NCBI GenBank assembly: GCA_015075185.1
Contig: JABTUW010000002.1
Span: 186,001-250,000 of the forward strand
From: Anaerolineales bacterium
Lineage (GTDB): Bacteria > Chloroflexota > Anaerolineae > 4572-78 > J111
DNA: 64,000 nucleotides
Reading direction: 5' to 3'
A program made the translations under genes and the position numbers. The notes under the pieces are model-generated. The model was given only the letters and a program-made list of their open reading frames with translations, searched no databases and was not told the DNA's origin. Below are positions 47,477 to 56,704 of the stretch, piece by piece. Position 1 is the stretch's first letter, and each line of letters opens with the position of its first letter.

Positions 47477-49867
47477 TTAATGGCTTTTGGCTTTACGCCG
47501 GTTCAGAAAGTTGCCCAAGCCGGCAACCATGAGGCCGGCCACAATAAACCCTAAGGTCAGCAGGTTGACGTTAGTTTGCGAAGTGGGATTTTGAGGTAAA
47601 TATTTTTCGGGAAGCTCCACTTCAGTTTGCGGCGCCGAAGCAGTGGGCGGCGGGACTGGAGTCGGTACAACCTCCAAGGCTACCTCTTCTGGTGGCTCTG
47701 TTACGGCCTCAACTGCACTGGCCAGCGGACTCCGGATAAATTTGGCTGAGTCGAACGACTCGACCTGTTCTGCCCGGATAAAAGCTACATCACCTCTCAA
47801 GTCGTTGTAGTAAATTGTGTCGTCAGTCAAGGCGTTAATGGCCCAGTCGACTCCTTCAGGCGTAGTTCCCGTAACAGCCAATATCACCTTCTTGCCCGGA
47901 TTCCAGGGGGCCGGTAAAACTTGTAACAGGCCCAGACTAAACTTGTCAGGCAGGCGGTAAACTACGTTGCCTACTTCCTGGCGCAAATTATCCTCATCCG
48001 GCACAAAAGGCTGCGGCAAATTATCATTTATTTCGGCTAAGAGGGGATTGGTAGTTGGGCGGCCAAGAACAATGACGTGATATTGCTCAAGCTGATTGGT
48101 ATCACTAACCGCGCCCAGCGAAACACGAGGCACAAAGCCAGCCCCTTTGCTTAAGTTACCCAACCAGCCGGCCAGACGAATGAATCCCCCTAACTCTTCC
48201 CGTGTGGGCTTCTCAGGCAGCGAAAACCAGGTGTCGCCCAGATCCGAGCGCGAAGCAAAGGGGGTGAGGGGCACGTCGAGCGAAGCCAAAATATCTTGTT
48301 CTTCGGTCTCAGTGTGCGGCAGTTCTATTTGGCTGGTGTCATTAATCCGCAGCCAGGCTAAATCCAGGTCGGGCAGGGCACACTCAGGGAGTTCTATACT
48401 CAGGCTCGTTTCAAATTCCAGCCGGTTATAAGCGCCCAATTGCAGGTCGGATTTGGGCAATTCAATAATTGCCTGCCGTTCACCCAGAACTGTTTGATCA
48501 ATAGGTGCGCTGCCGACAGGCTCATTATTGAGTTTAATAATCAAACTGGAAGCTCCCAAGCGCAGCATGGTGGAGTGGGCATAGGATAGAATAAGTCGGG
48601 GTTTGTCCGTGATGCGCCAATTGGAGGGTATAAAAAAGCGGACCGAAACGCTTTGAGCATCAATACCGGAAAGCGTTGTGTCTCTGAAGCCCAGTTCGGC
48701 CAGGCTAAAAACGTCGCTGGATGGGGGGGGTGTTTCCGCGAGGATTTCGTGGAACTCTGAAATAACGACTAAATCACCGGTAAAGCCATAACGCGGCATC
48801 GAGACTGAAAGCGCCTGGGCGGCATGGGTTACGGCGGCCTCATTAGCGCCGGTAACGACGAGATAAACATGATCGGGGCTGTAATCGGATAGAACCTCTT
48901 GCAGGACACCATCATCCGGTAGAATCGGCTGATTGGCCGGGCCGGTAATGGCTGAACCGTCCGGGGTAAGGGTAGTGGGCAGGCGATGGCGCTGGTAGAG
49001 GTCCAGTATCAAAGCGTTCGCCTGGGGTTGGCCGATAATAACGGCGCTGCTTTGGGCCAGCCGTTCCGGCGTGGCCTCAGTGGCGGTAATGATGTCCAGA
49101 GTTACTTCATTAAAAGTGCGATTACCCAGGGTGGCGGCAATCGAGGCAGCCGCCGCTAAATCGCTTTCACTATACTCGTCAGGGATAATCAAGAGAATCG
49201 ACTCCGGCCCAAAGAGACCCTGTACCAAGGGCTGGGGAAAGTCAGCCAGGTTAATTTGCAGCGGCGCCAGCTCATAGTTGAAGTGGATAAAAGAATGGTC
49301 GTGGACGACAAAGATCGCCTCTTCTTGAAACTCATCGCAATTCCCGCTAAAGAAACTAAAGCGGACTTGATGCCGTTTCTGAGCAGGGTCGCCGATAGCG
49401 TCTTGTGGAATGGGCAGGCGTAGGGCTTGATTCATGCCCTTGGCCGGGATAAACGCGGTTAACAACGTGTCATTATAGTAGATATTGACCATCGCGTTGA
49501 TTGAACCCGCCCTGGCCGGACCCGCGGGTTCAGCGGTCTCGTATTGCAGGTCATAATGCACTTCCAGGTAGCTCTCGCCCCCGATAAGGGTCCAGCGGTA
49601 CGGGATATTGAAAGAAAATGATTGCTGGTCAATGGGAGAGCGTAGTTCCATGGTAGGTTGCTCGAGCAGAGTAAAGGTAACTTCGGTGACCCCCGCCTGG
49701 CTCTGCTCTGGGGGTACGGCCGTAACCGGGGCGACCGGCGTCAAGATGGCTGCCGGCGCTGGCTCCGGGGTTTGGGCATAGCCGGGCGATACAGCCAGGT
49801 AAAGCTGCGTTATGAAAAGTAACCCCAGGCAGCCCATTACTAAAAGTTTATAGCAGTGTTTCTTCAT
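47477..49867 (-). CDS. BcsB-like cellulose-synthase-regulator-family protein
   Basis: 796 aa from MKKHCY. Signal peptide, Pro/Ala linker, then alternating carbohydrate-binding-like beta-domains (LRSPIDQQSFSFNIPYRWTL; FRDTTLSGIDAQSVSVRFFIPSNWRI) and Rossmann-like domains (ESILLIIPDEYSESDLAAAASIAATLG; HVIVLGRPTTNPLLAEIND). A single C-terminal membrane helix (LLTLGFIVAGLMVAGLGNFL) is followed by NRRKAKSH. This is the BcsB layout: a periplasmic or extracellular guide for the nascent chain. BcsA is absent and the locus is Wzx/Wzy-type, so it has probably been recruited to guide another glycan. It is often annotated as c-di-GMP-binding, but nothing in the sequence supports nucleotide binding. Confidence 0.8.
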   Translation of the reverse strand: MKKHCYKLLVMGCLGLLFITQLYLAVSPGYAQTPEPAPAAILTPVAPVTAVPPEQSQAGVTEVTFTLLEQPTMELRSPIDQQSFSFNIPYRWTLIGGESYLEVHYDLQYETAEPAGPARAGSINAMVNIYYNDTLLTAFIPAKGMNQALRLPIPQDAIGDPAQKRHQVRFSFFSGNCDEFQEEAIFVVHDHSFIHFNYELAPLQINLADFPQPLVQGLFGPESILLIIPDEYSESDLAAAASIAATLGNRTFNEVTLDIITATEATPERLAQSSAVIIGQPQANALILDLYQRHRLPTTLTPDGSAITGPANQPILPDDGVLQEVLSDYSPDHVYLVVTGANEAAVTHAAQALSVSMPRYGFTGDLVVISEFHEILAETPPPSSDVFSLAELGFRDTTLSGIDAQSVSVRFFIPSNWRITDKPRLILSYAHSTMLRLGASSLIIKLNNEPVGSAPIDQTVLGERQAIIELPKSDLQLGAYNRLEFETSLSIELPECALPDLDLAWLRINDTSQIELPHTETEEQDILASLDVPLTPFASRSDLGDTWFSLPEKPTREELGGFIRLAGWLGNLSKGAGFVPRVSLGAVSDTNQLEQYHVIVLGRPTTNPLLAEINDNLPQPFVPDEDNLRQEVGNVVYRLPDKFSLGLLQVLPAPWNPGKKVILAVTGTTPEGVDWAINALTDDTIYYNDLRGDVAFIRAEQVESFDSAKFIRSPLASAVEAVTEPPEEVALEVVPTPVPPPTASAPQTEVELPEKYLPQNPTSQTNVNLLTLGFIVAGLMVAGLGNFLNRRKAKSH

Positions 49868-49894
49868 GCTTATCACTCCACAGCAAACGTTTAT

Positions 49895-51424
49895 TTAACT
49901 CACCTCAACATCCCGGGCAGAACGCAAGGCCAGGGAAGGAGCCGACGATTTGGAGGCTAAACCGGGCAACCCCATCAAGCGGCCTGCCTTGAGCAGCAGT
50001 TTCCCCTCTAACAGCCACAAAACAGCCAGATAAGCCAACCCACCCATCATGCTCACCAGCAATAAGCGGACCACGGGCAGGACGGCGCTGGTTAAATACA
50101 AGGTGGGCAGGACCAACAACGTTAGGGCCAAGCCTCCCCAGAACGCGGGCATGAGTTGCCGGAGAATATCCTCTATCTTAACCTGGACAAACCAGGTGGC
50201 GACCCACAAGCGCAGCCCCATGATGACCGTAGCAACTACTACATGGCCCACGGCCACGCCGACCAGGCCAAAATGAGCGCCATACCACAGGGCTGGAACC
50301 AACAGGACTAATTTCACCAGGCCCAGCTTAATTAAAATATCGGTCCGGCCCACGGCCTTATAGATGTCGCCCACATTAAAAGCAATAGAGCTGACCAGCG
50401 CGAACAGAGCCAAAACTCGCACCACCGGAATCGCGGCCAGCCATTTTTCGCCAAAAATGACCTGCACCAGGGGTTCGGCGGCCAGCATCAGGCCCAAACA
50501 GATTGGAACCGTAAACATTCCTACAAAACGCACGACGGTTAGAAAGCCCTGGCGCAGGGTATCAGGTTGGTCTTGCACCGCGGCATAGGTCGGGAAAATA
50601 ACCTTGGCCATCACCCACAACATGTTAAGCACTAACAGCTCAGGCAGCCGATAGGCCAGGGTGTAGATGCCGAGGGCCGTATTGCCAAAGAACCGGCCGA
50701 CAATGAGATAATCCAGGTTATCAATAAGATTGGTGAGCGCCTGAATACCGGTCATTGACAAACCAAAACTCAGCATCGTTTTGGCCAAGTCCCTCCTGAC
50801 AGTCAGCCAGGGCCGCCAGGGGAAAACGGACCAGGCCAAAATCACCGTAGCCACAGCGCTCACCAATTGGCCGATGACCAAAGCCCAGACCCCAAAACCA
50901 GCCAGGGCAAAGCCAATTGAAACCACACCTTTGATAATCGAGTAGCCTATGTCGGGGATTAACTTGCGCCGGAAATTTAGCTCGCGCTGAAGCCGCACGA
51001 TGTGAGTATCACTTAAAGCATTCAACACAAAGCTGAAGCTTAGCAGGCGTAAAATGGGTGTAACTAATGGTTCATTAAAGTAAGCAGCAATAAACGGCGC
51101 GACGCCTATCCCCAGCAGCGTCAGGGTAGAACCTAGCAGCAGGTTAAGCGTAAAAACGGTATCGGCGGCTTCCTCTACGTTTTGGCGGCGCTGGATCAGG
51201 GCCGCTCCCAGACCCAAATCTTTGAGAATGGAAAGGTAATTAACCGCCAGAACGGCGAAGGCCATCACGCCAAAATCGGCCGGAGTTAACAAGCGGGCCA
51301 AAATGGTGGTGGTCAGAAAAACCATGGCTTTGCCCAGGCCAAAGGAGGTATAGTTCCAAAAAACGGCTTGCCCAGCCTGCCGCGCCAGGTGCTGTGAGTC
51401 TGGCTTGGAGGAGTTGAAGGTCAT
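49895..51424 (-). CDS. Wzx-like lipopolysaccharide/repeat-unit flippase
   Basis: 509 aa from ATG 51424, which overlaps the upstream stop as ATGA; earlier in-frame codons lie inside that gene. It has about 12-14 membrane helices of the MATE/Wzx superfamily. The N-terminal phrase QAVFWNYTSFGLGKAMVFLTTTILARLLTPADFGVMAFAVL is typical of WzxC/TuaB-like flippases, and GLGAALIQRRQNVEEAADTVF is also conserved. It moves undecaprenyl-linked repeat units across the cytoplasmic membrane. Confidence 0.88.
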   Translation of the reverse strand: MTFNSSKPDSQHLARQAGQAVFWNYTSFGLGKAMVFLTTTILARLLTPADFGVMAFAVLAVNYLSILKDLGLGAALIQRRQNVEEAADTVFTLNLLLGSTLTLLGIGVAPFIAAYFNEPLVTPILRLLSFSFVLNALSDTHIVRLQRELNFRRKLIPDIGYSIIKGVVSIGFALAGFGVWALVIGQLVSAVATVILAWSVFPWRPWLTVRRDLAKTMLSFGLSMTGIQALTNLIDNLDYLIVGRFFGNTALGIYTLAYRLPELLVLNMLWVMAKVIFPTYAAVQDQPDTLRQGFLTVVRFVGMFTVPICLGLMLAAEPLVQVIFGEKWLAAIPVVRVLALFALVSSIAFNVGDIYKAVGRTDILIKLGLVKLVLLVPALWYGAHFGLVGVAVGHVVVATVIMGLRLWVATWFVQVKIEDILRQLMPAFWGGLALTLLVLPTLYLTSAVLPVVRLLLVSMMGGLAYLAVLWLLEGKLLLKAGRLMGLPGLASKSSAPSLALRSARDVEVS

Positions 51425-52920
51425 GCGACGGCCAGGCCTCCTTCGACTGATTGGGATTGAGTCTTTTGCGACAGATGATCGGCTAAGTGGATCATGGCGA
51501 CTCCCAAGGCCACTAACAACCATAAGTAACGCAGATAGTCGCCATGCAGGAAAAAGCTGCTGATCAAGTAAGCGATGACACTCATTTGTACTGACGTAAT
51601 CCAGCCAGCCCACTGGCGATATCCCGCCAGGGCTTTTAACTTCCGGCGGGCATGGATTAACCCCGTCAAGAGAGACACAAACACCCCCCCAAATGTAATT
51701 AGGCCAAACAAGCCCGTTTCGGCGGCAATTTCCACATACAAGGAATGGGCCTTTCTGTCGCTGGTACGCTGCTCCAGCCCCAGCCGGCTGGCATACTCTT
51801 GATAGAAAACAGGATAATTGCCTACGCCAACGCCGAGGAGGGGATGGTCGGCAAACATATTCAGCCCAGTCTGGACCTCGCTGCTGCGGCCTCGAAAGGA
51901 AACTTCGGAATGGACCGTTGTTTCTTCATCGGTAAAAATGAAGAGAGTTTCCAGCCGGTCGGTAAAACCGGCAGGCAAAAACTGCCGGAGCAACAAAGTT
52001 GTCAGGACGATTAAAAGCAGCAGCGAAAGGTTGACCCGCCGTTCAAGGGCAATGAGGAACAGAATCAACAGCAGCGCCAGGAAGGCGCCCCGGCTGTAGG
52101 TGTTGAGGATGGCAAAAATTAGCAAAATGAATGATATGCCCGCAAAAGACTTCACCAGAAACTGCCGCTCATCCAACAGGCGATAGAGGGCCAGCGGCAG
52201 GATTGCGACCAGAATTTGCCCATAAAAGTTCGGATCGTCAAGGGGACCACTTAAACGACCGCGGTCTTCAGCCCCGGCGACGATTTGGCCCTGGATAAAC
52301 TTGGAAAATCCCCAAAAGGTCTGGTCGGTATTACCGGTCAGGGCCTGGTAAGCACCCAGAGCGGCCAAAATTGTCGCCGCAACAATGATTAACCAGATGG
52401 CCCGCTTCCAGCTATCCGGCTGGGCGGCAAGGGGGTAGAGTACACATAGCAGAATCACGAAATCCTTGCCAAAGTCAACCACTTGCTCAAATGCCAAGTC
52501 TTGATCTTGAGCGATAAAGGCCGAAGCCAACCAGGCAGCGCCATAAGCTAACATAAACCGTTCCGTCCATTTAAGAGGCAGTAAAGGTTTGCCCGCTAAA
52601 AGACGGTGCGCCAGGACACTCAGGAAGACCAAAACAATAAGCGGCTTATTGATACCAGGCCAACCTTGATCGGTGAGGATGCTGGACATATTGGTAAAGA
52701 CACTCAATACCAAAATGTACGCGCCCAGTGGGGGCCGCATCAAAATAGCTACCCCTAAACTTACCGCCAGTAAACCGGCCAGGGCGAGGATACCCACAAC
52801 AGTGTGGCGGTAGCCAATGCTGAGCGCCAGTAGAACACCCACGCCTGTACCGACCAGGAGCAGGCTAATCAGGTTGGCTTGGAGCGAAGTGAGTTGGGCG
52901 GGTAGTTTTGTTTCCAACAT
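51421..52920 (-). CDS. Wzy-like polymerase/O-antigen ligase family protein
   Basis: A 499-aa polytopic membrane protein with about 11-12 helices. The Wzy_C core is marked by YSRGAFLALLLILFLIALERRVNL and the large loop ending LGVGVGNYPVFYQEYASRLGLEQRTSDRKAHSLYVEIAAETGLFGLI, which contains the conserved His in AHSLYVEI. It polymerises lipid-linked repeat units in a Wzx/Wzy pathway or ligates glycan to an acceptor. Its first 56 nt overlap the 3' end of the Wzz-like gene in another frame. Confidence 0.85.
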   Translation of the reverse strand: MLETKLPAQLTSLQANLISLLLVGTGVGVLLALSIGYRHTVVGILALAGLLAVSLGVAILMRPPLGAYILVLSVFTNMSSILTDQGWPGINKPLIVLVFLSVLAHRLLAGKPLLPLKWTERFMLAYGAAWLASAFIAQDQDLAFEQVVDFGKDFVILLCVLYPLAAQPDSWKRAIWLIIVAATILAALGAYQALTGNTDQTFWGFSKFIQGQIVAGAEDRGRLSGPLDDPNFYGQILVAILPLALYRLLDERQFLVKSFAGISFILLIFAILNTYSRGAFLALLLILFLIALERRVNLSLLLLIVLTTLLLRQFLPAGFTDRLETLFIFTDEETTVHSEVSFRGRSSEVQTGLNMFADHPLLGVGVGNYPVFYQEYASRLGLEQRTSDRKAHSLYVEIAAETGLFGLITFGGVFVSLLTGLIHARRKLKALAGYRQWAGWITSVQMSVIAYLISSFFLHGDYLRYLWLLVALGVAMIHLADHLSQKTQSQSVEGGLAVA

Positions 52921-53587
52921 TTTTCACGTTCCCGGTTTCTGAAAGGTCGATTCTGGCAGGTGAAGGATTGAGTATGAAAGGTCGTTGCCGGCCAATCGGT
53001 TGAGCTAAAATTCGGCGGAGAATGACAAATGTCAGGCCGCCGAGCAGGCCCACCATCGCCGCTAACAGCAAATCGGTGAGATGATCCGGAGCTATTGGCG
53101 CTGGATTAGCCAGGGCAGGATCGAGCCGACGTAACTCATAAACCTCCTGCAAACCCGTAATATATCCCAGGCCCGCCGTGCCGATGGCATTGGCCAGATC
53201 GGCGGCAAGGTCCGGCGATGGTCCCTCAACCTGCAACAGCAAAACATTGGAGTCGGGCAGGACCACCGAGTTGACTTGGTAGCTGGCCCTTATCTGGGGC
53301 GGCAGGTTAAGCGTGTCAGCCGCGGCCTCAAGAATAATGCGGCCTTCCAGAATGTTGGAATAGGTAGTGGCCAGGCTGGTCCGGGCAGTCAGGGTGTTGA
53401 TGGTATAGACCAGGTCATAGGTATCGGCAATACGCACGCTGGGGTTCACCACAAAGGTAGCCGTGGCTTCGTAAGCCGGGGGTTGAGCGTAGCTATAGGC
53501 CAAGCCCACGCCCATAGTTATGAGCAGGATGGCGATAATTATCCACCAATCCTGTTGAATGATGCGGAGATATTGGCTTGTTTTCAT
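52865..53587 (-). CDS. Wzz/YveK-like chain-length determinant protein
   Basis: A 240-aa protein with helix 1 at about residues 16-34 (IIIAILLITMGVGLAYSYA), followed by YEATATFVVNPSVR, the usual start of the extracytoplasmic Wzz domain. Helix 2 is at about 183-202 (LTDLLLAAMVGLLGGLTFVIL). The remaining 40 residues are cytoplasmic. No Walker motifs or Tyr cluster follow and no tyrosine kinase is in the locus, so this is the stand-alone co-polymerase form that sets polymer length. It is placed between the priming transferase (1-nt gap) and the polymerase. Confidence 0.82.
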   Translation of the reverse strand: MKTSQYLRIIQQDWWIIIAILLITMGVGLAYSYAQPPAYEATATFVVNPSVRIADTYDLVYTINTLTARTSLATTYSNILEGRIILEAAADTLNLPPQIRASYQVNSVVLPDSNVLLLQVEGPSPDLAADLANAIGTAGLGYITGLQEVYELRRLDPALANPAPIAPDHLTDLLLAAMVGLLGGLTFVILRRILAQPIGRQRPFILNPSPARIDLSETGNVKNVGNKTTRPTHFAPSQPD

Positions 53588-53588
53588 T

Positions 53589-54278
53589 TTAATGTGCTCC
53601 CCGTTGCGTCAGGACAGCGAGAACTGTTCTGAGCAAAATCTGAAGATCGAGCCAGAGACAACGATGTTCGATGTAGAGAACATCCAAATAAACCCGGTCT
53701 GTAAATTCCATAGAGGCGCGGCCCATAATTTGCCAGAGGCCGGTAATACCAGGCGTAACATCCAGCCGCTCCGTTTGCCACAAGGTGTAGGTTTGTGAAC
53801 TAAACGAGGTAGGGCGGGGACCGACGAGGCTCATTTCTCCTCTTAAGACATTAATGAGTTGGGGTAATTCATCCAGACTGGTTTTACGCAGGAAACGTCC
53901 CATTTTGGTCACACGCGGATCGTTGGTGATTTTGAAATCCGGCCATTGCAGCTCATTGAGATGAGCCAGAGTATGTTTCAACGCCTCAGCGTTCGCCACC
54001 ATAGTGCGAAATTTAAACATGCCAAAGCGCCGTCCGCCTTTGCCAGTGCGTTGTTGAATAAAGAGAACCGGGCCATGGGGGTCTTCGAGTTTAATCAATA
54101 TTGCACATAAAATAAACACTACGGTAACGATAGGCAGAACTGCCAGTACCACGAACAAATCCAGGCCGCGCTTGACGATTAAGTAGGAACGGTCCGGCAA
54201 CAGACTCGGTTTGGAAGTGATTTGATCCAGCCAGTGATATTGAGTAAAAATATGTTCCTTAAACGTTAAGACAGACAT
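53589..54278 (-). CDS. Undecaprenyl-phosphate sugar transferase (priming)
   Basis: 229 aa from ATG 54278 (AAGGGAAG 7 nt upstream); a GTG two codons earlier was rejected for spacing. One membrane helix ([30 protein letters not shown]) precedes the catalytic domain of monotopic phosphoglycosyl transferases: [51 protein letters not shown] and [15 protein letters not shown]. The Asp-Glu pair (LDELPQ) is the catalytic dyad. The extra N-terminal helices of WcaJ are absent. It starts repeat-unit synthesis by moving a sugar-1-phosphate to the lipid carrier. Confidence 0.92.
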   Translation of the reverse strand: MSVLTFKEHIFTQYHWLDQITSKPSLLPDRSYLIVKRGLDLFVVLAVLPIVTVVFILCAILIKLEDPHGPVLFIQQRTGKGGRRFGMFKFRTMVANAEALKHTLAHLNELQWPDFKITNDPRVTKMGRFLRKTSLDELPQLINVLRGEMSLVGPRPTSFSSQTYTLWQTERLDVTPGITGLWQIMGRASMEFTDRVYLDVLYIEHRCLWLDLQILLRTVLAVLTQRGAH

Positions 54279-54305
54279 AAGCACACTTCCCTTTTCTCAC
54301 TAAAA

Positions 54306-55232
54306 TTATTTGCCTTTACCATTACTTCCGTTAGGATGCTGCCCTAAAACTTCTGCCGGCTTCTCCAACTCGGTTAACTCCACTATGCTGACGATGGGAC
54401 TACCATTAGACTGTCGCAACTGGGACTCGGCGCGCTGGACCAATTCTTCAAAAGTGAGCGCTTCGTCCGGGAAAGTAGCTATCCCGCAGGTCACCGCAGT
54501 GCCAAGTTTCTTCTTCGCAATAGCCTGAATGTATTCAACTAACAACCGTAGCTCCTGAGCATTCGTCTCTGGGCAGAGAACAATAAAACGGCCTTGATCC
54601 CGCTGTTCCAGAATGAGGTCGGTCCGGCGTAAATATTTACTAATAGTTTGCGCCATGCTATTCATAACATAGCTATGCAGCATTGTTTGCTGTACTTCCT
54701 GGACAGCCCGGTGTAATGTTGTTTGAATTGACTCGGGTTTGGGTTCAATTACAACCACACTCAGAGGATGGTGGTTGTGCCGGCTGCGAAACATCTCAAC
54801 TTGGATGTCCTCGGTGGCATCCTTCAGCCGCCGGACTCGCCGGCTCACCGGACGAAACGTAATATTCTCGACGGCTTTTTCAAAGTCACGGATGGCACGA
54901 GCAAGAATATGGGCAAACCATGTAGAAATTGAAAGGAGAGTTACTTCGGTAATGGAAAGGTAGGTATAAAGGCCTCCCAACAATGGCCGGTGATTAAAAA
55001 TTAATAACTTGCCAAGAAAATAGATCCCGACCCAAAAAGCAATAGTAATAACTGCATGAGAACGCCAGAATATTGGCAAGGTGACAACGGCCAGAGCAGC
55101 CAGGAAACCCAGCACGTAAACGAAAGAGTCAATATCTATTATATTCTCTCGGCCAAAGTCCAATCGCTCAATATTAAAGAGCAGGGTCAGTCCAATAAGC
55201 GCAGCAATTATGATTTGTCGCAAATGTTTCAT
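54306..55232 (-). CDS. Membrane protein with degenerate GGDEF domain
   Basis: A 308-aa protein. Four membrane helices fill residues 1-115, then a helical linker, then a GGDEF-like domain (about 145-290). Where active diguanylate cyclases have GGDEF, this one reads EQRDQGRFIVLCPE, so two of the catalytic residues are missing; TCGIATFPDEALTFEELVQRAESQL at the end is well kept. It probably binds GTP or c-di-GMP, or only transmits a signal, without making c-di-GMP. As the first gene of the 23-kb polysaccharide operon it is a candidate regulator of export or of the locus. Confidence 0.75.
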   Translation of the reverse strand: MKHLRQIIIAALIGLTLLFNIERLDFGRENIIDIDSFVYVLGFLAALAVVTLPIFWRSHAVITIAFWVGIYFLGKLLIFNHRPLLGGLYTYLSITEVTLLSISTWFAHILARAIRDFEKAVENITFRPVSRRVRRLKDATEDIQVEMFRSRHNHHPLSVVVIEPKPESIQTTLHRAVQEVQQTMLHSYVMNSMAQTISKYLRRTDLILEQRDQGRFIVLCPETNAQELRLLVEYIQAIAKKKLGTAVTCGIATFPDEALTFEELVQRAESQLRQSNGSPIVSIVELTELEKPAEVLGQHPNGSNGKGK

Positions 55233-55240
55233 AAACTAAC

Positions 55241-55610
55241 TCTCTCATCTATACCCTCCCCCTATTTGGTAAAGACAAAAAAAGTTAGAAAAAAGTTAGA
55301 AAGGGTCTAAAAATTCAGAAGACCGGTTGCCTGAAAGCTACAATCCATACTTAAGATTATTGCTTACAACTAACCGGTCTACTGGCGTACAACTATCTTT
55401 GTTGTAAAAGAAGTGGCTTTAAATTAACCTTCAACCTTGAAGGTGCGTAACGGTATTACGACCTATAATAATAGTTATTGCTGTTCCAGCCTATACTCAG
55501 ATGGATGATTACAGGATGCTAATGGAGCTATTTATACTTAATGTTTAGTCTACTCCCTTCTAACCTGCTTCTAGCTCATCTAGGCTATTCATTGCTAGTT
55601 AAACTAATTC
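55241..55610. other. Regulatory interval between the polysaccharide operon and lacI
   Basis: No gene is seen. AAAGTTAGA occurs at 55281-55289 and 55292-55300, exactly 11 bp (one helical turn) apart, about 50-70 nt upstream of the polysaccharide operon start: a candidate activator site. AGACCGGTT (55320-55328) pairs perfectly with 55372-55380. CCTTCAA-CC-TTGAAGG (55428-55443) is a compact palindrome. A TATAAT is at 55463-55468 on plus without a good -35. Confidence 0.45.
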
Positions 55611-55611
55611 T

Positions 55612-55640
55612 TTGCATATGTTCATTATTTATGCTATACT
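55612..55640 (+). promoter_or_regulatory. lacI-rbsD promoter
   Basis: TTGCAT (55612-55617), 17 nt, TATACT (55635-55640), with TGC directly before the -10. Confidence 0.7.
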
Positions 55641-55644
55641 AAGA

Positions 55645-55664
55645 AAACGATTGCGCAACGGTTT
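55645..55664. promoter_or_regulatory. LacI-family operator
   Basis: AAACGATTGCGCAACGGTTT: the halves match at 8 of 10 positions around the central GC that LacI-family repressors intercalate. It begins 5 nt after the -10, covering the transcription start, so it should give autorepression. Confidence 0.7.
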
Positions 55665-55687
55665 GCGGGAGGTGAGCTATCATTACC

Positions 55688-56689
55688 ATGAGGGATGTGG
55701 CGGAACGCGCGGGCGTATCTGTCACCAGTGTGTCTCACGTCATCAATCAAACCCGGTTGGTCAGCGACGACCTGCGTGAGCGCGTCCTGACCGCCATGGA
55801 TGAATTAGGCTACCAGCCTAATGCCCTGGCCCGCAGTTTACGCCGTAAAGAGACCTACACGATTGGCGTTATTATGACCAACAGCGCCGATCCTTTTTTT
55901 GCCGAGGTGACGAGAGGGGTTGAGGATGCCTGTTTTGAGCAGGGGTACAACATCATTCTGTGCAACTCTGACAGCGACCTGGACAAAGAGCTCTTTTACA
56001 CCAATGAATTAATCAAAAAACGGGTTGATGGCATTCTTTTCCTGGCCGCTGGAGGCAAAAGCACCCAGCATATCCGCACCATGCAGGAACGAAAAACGCC
56101 GCTGGTGGTGGTTGACCGTTATATCCCCGATCTGGCCGTTGACACAGTTTTGATTGATAATGCTCGCGGCGGCTGGCTAGCCACCCACCATCTGATTGAA
56201 CTGGGCCACCGGCGGATCGGCTGCATTACCGGGCCGTCTGACCTCACCCTGAGCGCCGAGCGGGTGACCGGCTACCGACGGGCGCTCCAGGAGGCGGGTA
56301 TCCTGGTAGATGAAAGCCTGATTGTCAAAGGCAACTTTCAGTATGAAACCGGCTATCAGGCTGCTCAACAATTCCTGGCCCGGCCCACCCCGCCCACAGC
56401 CATCTTTGCCTGCAACGATTTGATGGCTATTGGAGTCATTAATGCCACTATAAAACAAGGCTGGCAGGTACCAGACCGGCTGTCAGTCATCGGGTTTGAC
56501 GACATTCGGATGGCGGCCTATACCAACCCTCTGCTGACCACGGTGGCCCAGCCCAAGTACGAGATGGGCTCTATTGCCACCACCATGCTCCTGGAACGCA
56601 TTCATAACCAGGAGATGGCCCCACGCCAAAAGCTGCTGGACACCCACCTTGTCGTGCGTGAGTCAACCGCGCCGCCCTGTCTTGTTTAA
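55688..56689 (+). CDS. LacI-family transcriptional regulator
   Basis: 333 aa from ATG. The helix-turn-helix is MRDVAERAGVSVTSVSHVINQTRLVSDDLRERVLTAM with the hinge helix ALARSLRRKE. The periplasmic-binding-protein-like core starts YTIGVIMTNSADPFFAEVTRGVEDACFEQGY and is close to RbsR/CcpA types; effector is probably a sugar (ribose-like, from the RbsD neighbour). The GGGAGG ribosome site is 15 nt from this ATG, too far, whereas ATT 55682 and ATC 55679 in the same frame are well spaced, so initiation a few codons upstream at a rare start is possible. It is expected to bind the operator at 55645. Confidence 0.88.
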   Translation: MRDVAERAGVSVTSVSHVINQTRLVSDDLRERVLTAMDELGYQPNALARSLRRKETYTIGVIMTNSADPFFAEVTRGVEDACFEQGYNIILCNSDSDLDKELFYTNELIKKRVDGILFLAAGGKSTQHIRTMQERKTPLVVVDRYIPDLAVDTVLIDNARGGWLATHHLIELGHRRIGCITGPSDLTLSAERVTGYRRALQEAGILVDESLIVKGNFQYETGYQAAQQFLARPTPPTAIFACNDLMAIGVINATIKQGWQVPDRLSVIGFDDIRMAAYTNPLLTTVAQPKYEMGSIATTMLLERIHNQEMAPRQKLLDTHLVVRESTAPPCLV

Positions 56690-56704
56690 GTAGGGAGATA
56701 AGTT

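Noticed and set aside
49895..51613. Flippase start at 51613
   Set aside because: It would overlap the polymerase gene by 190 nt and add non-family residues; ATGA at 51421-51424 is the natural junction.
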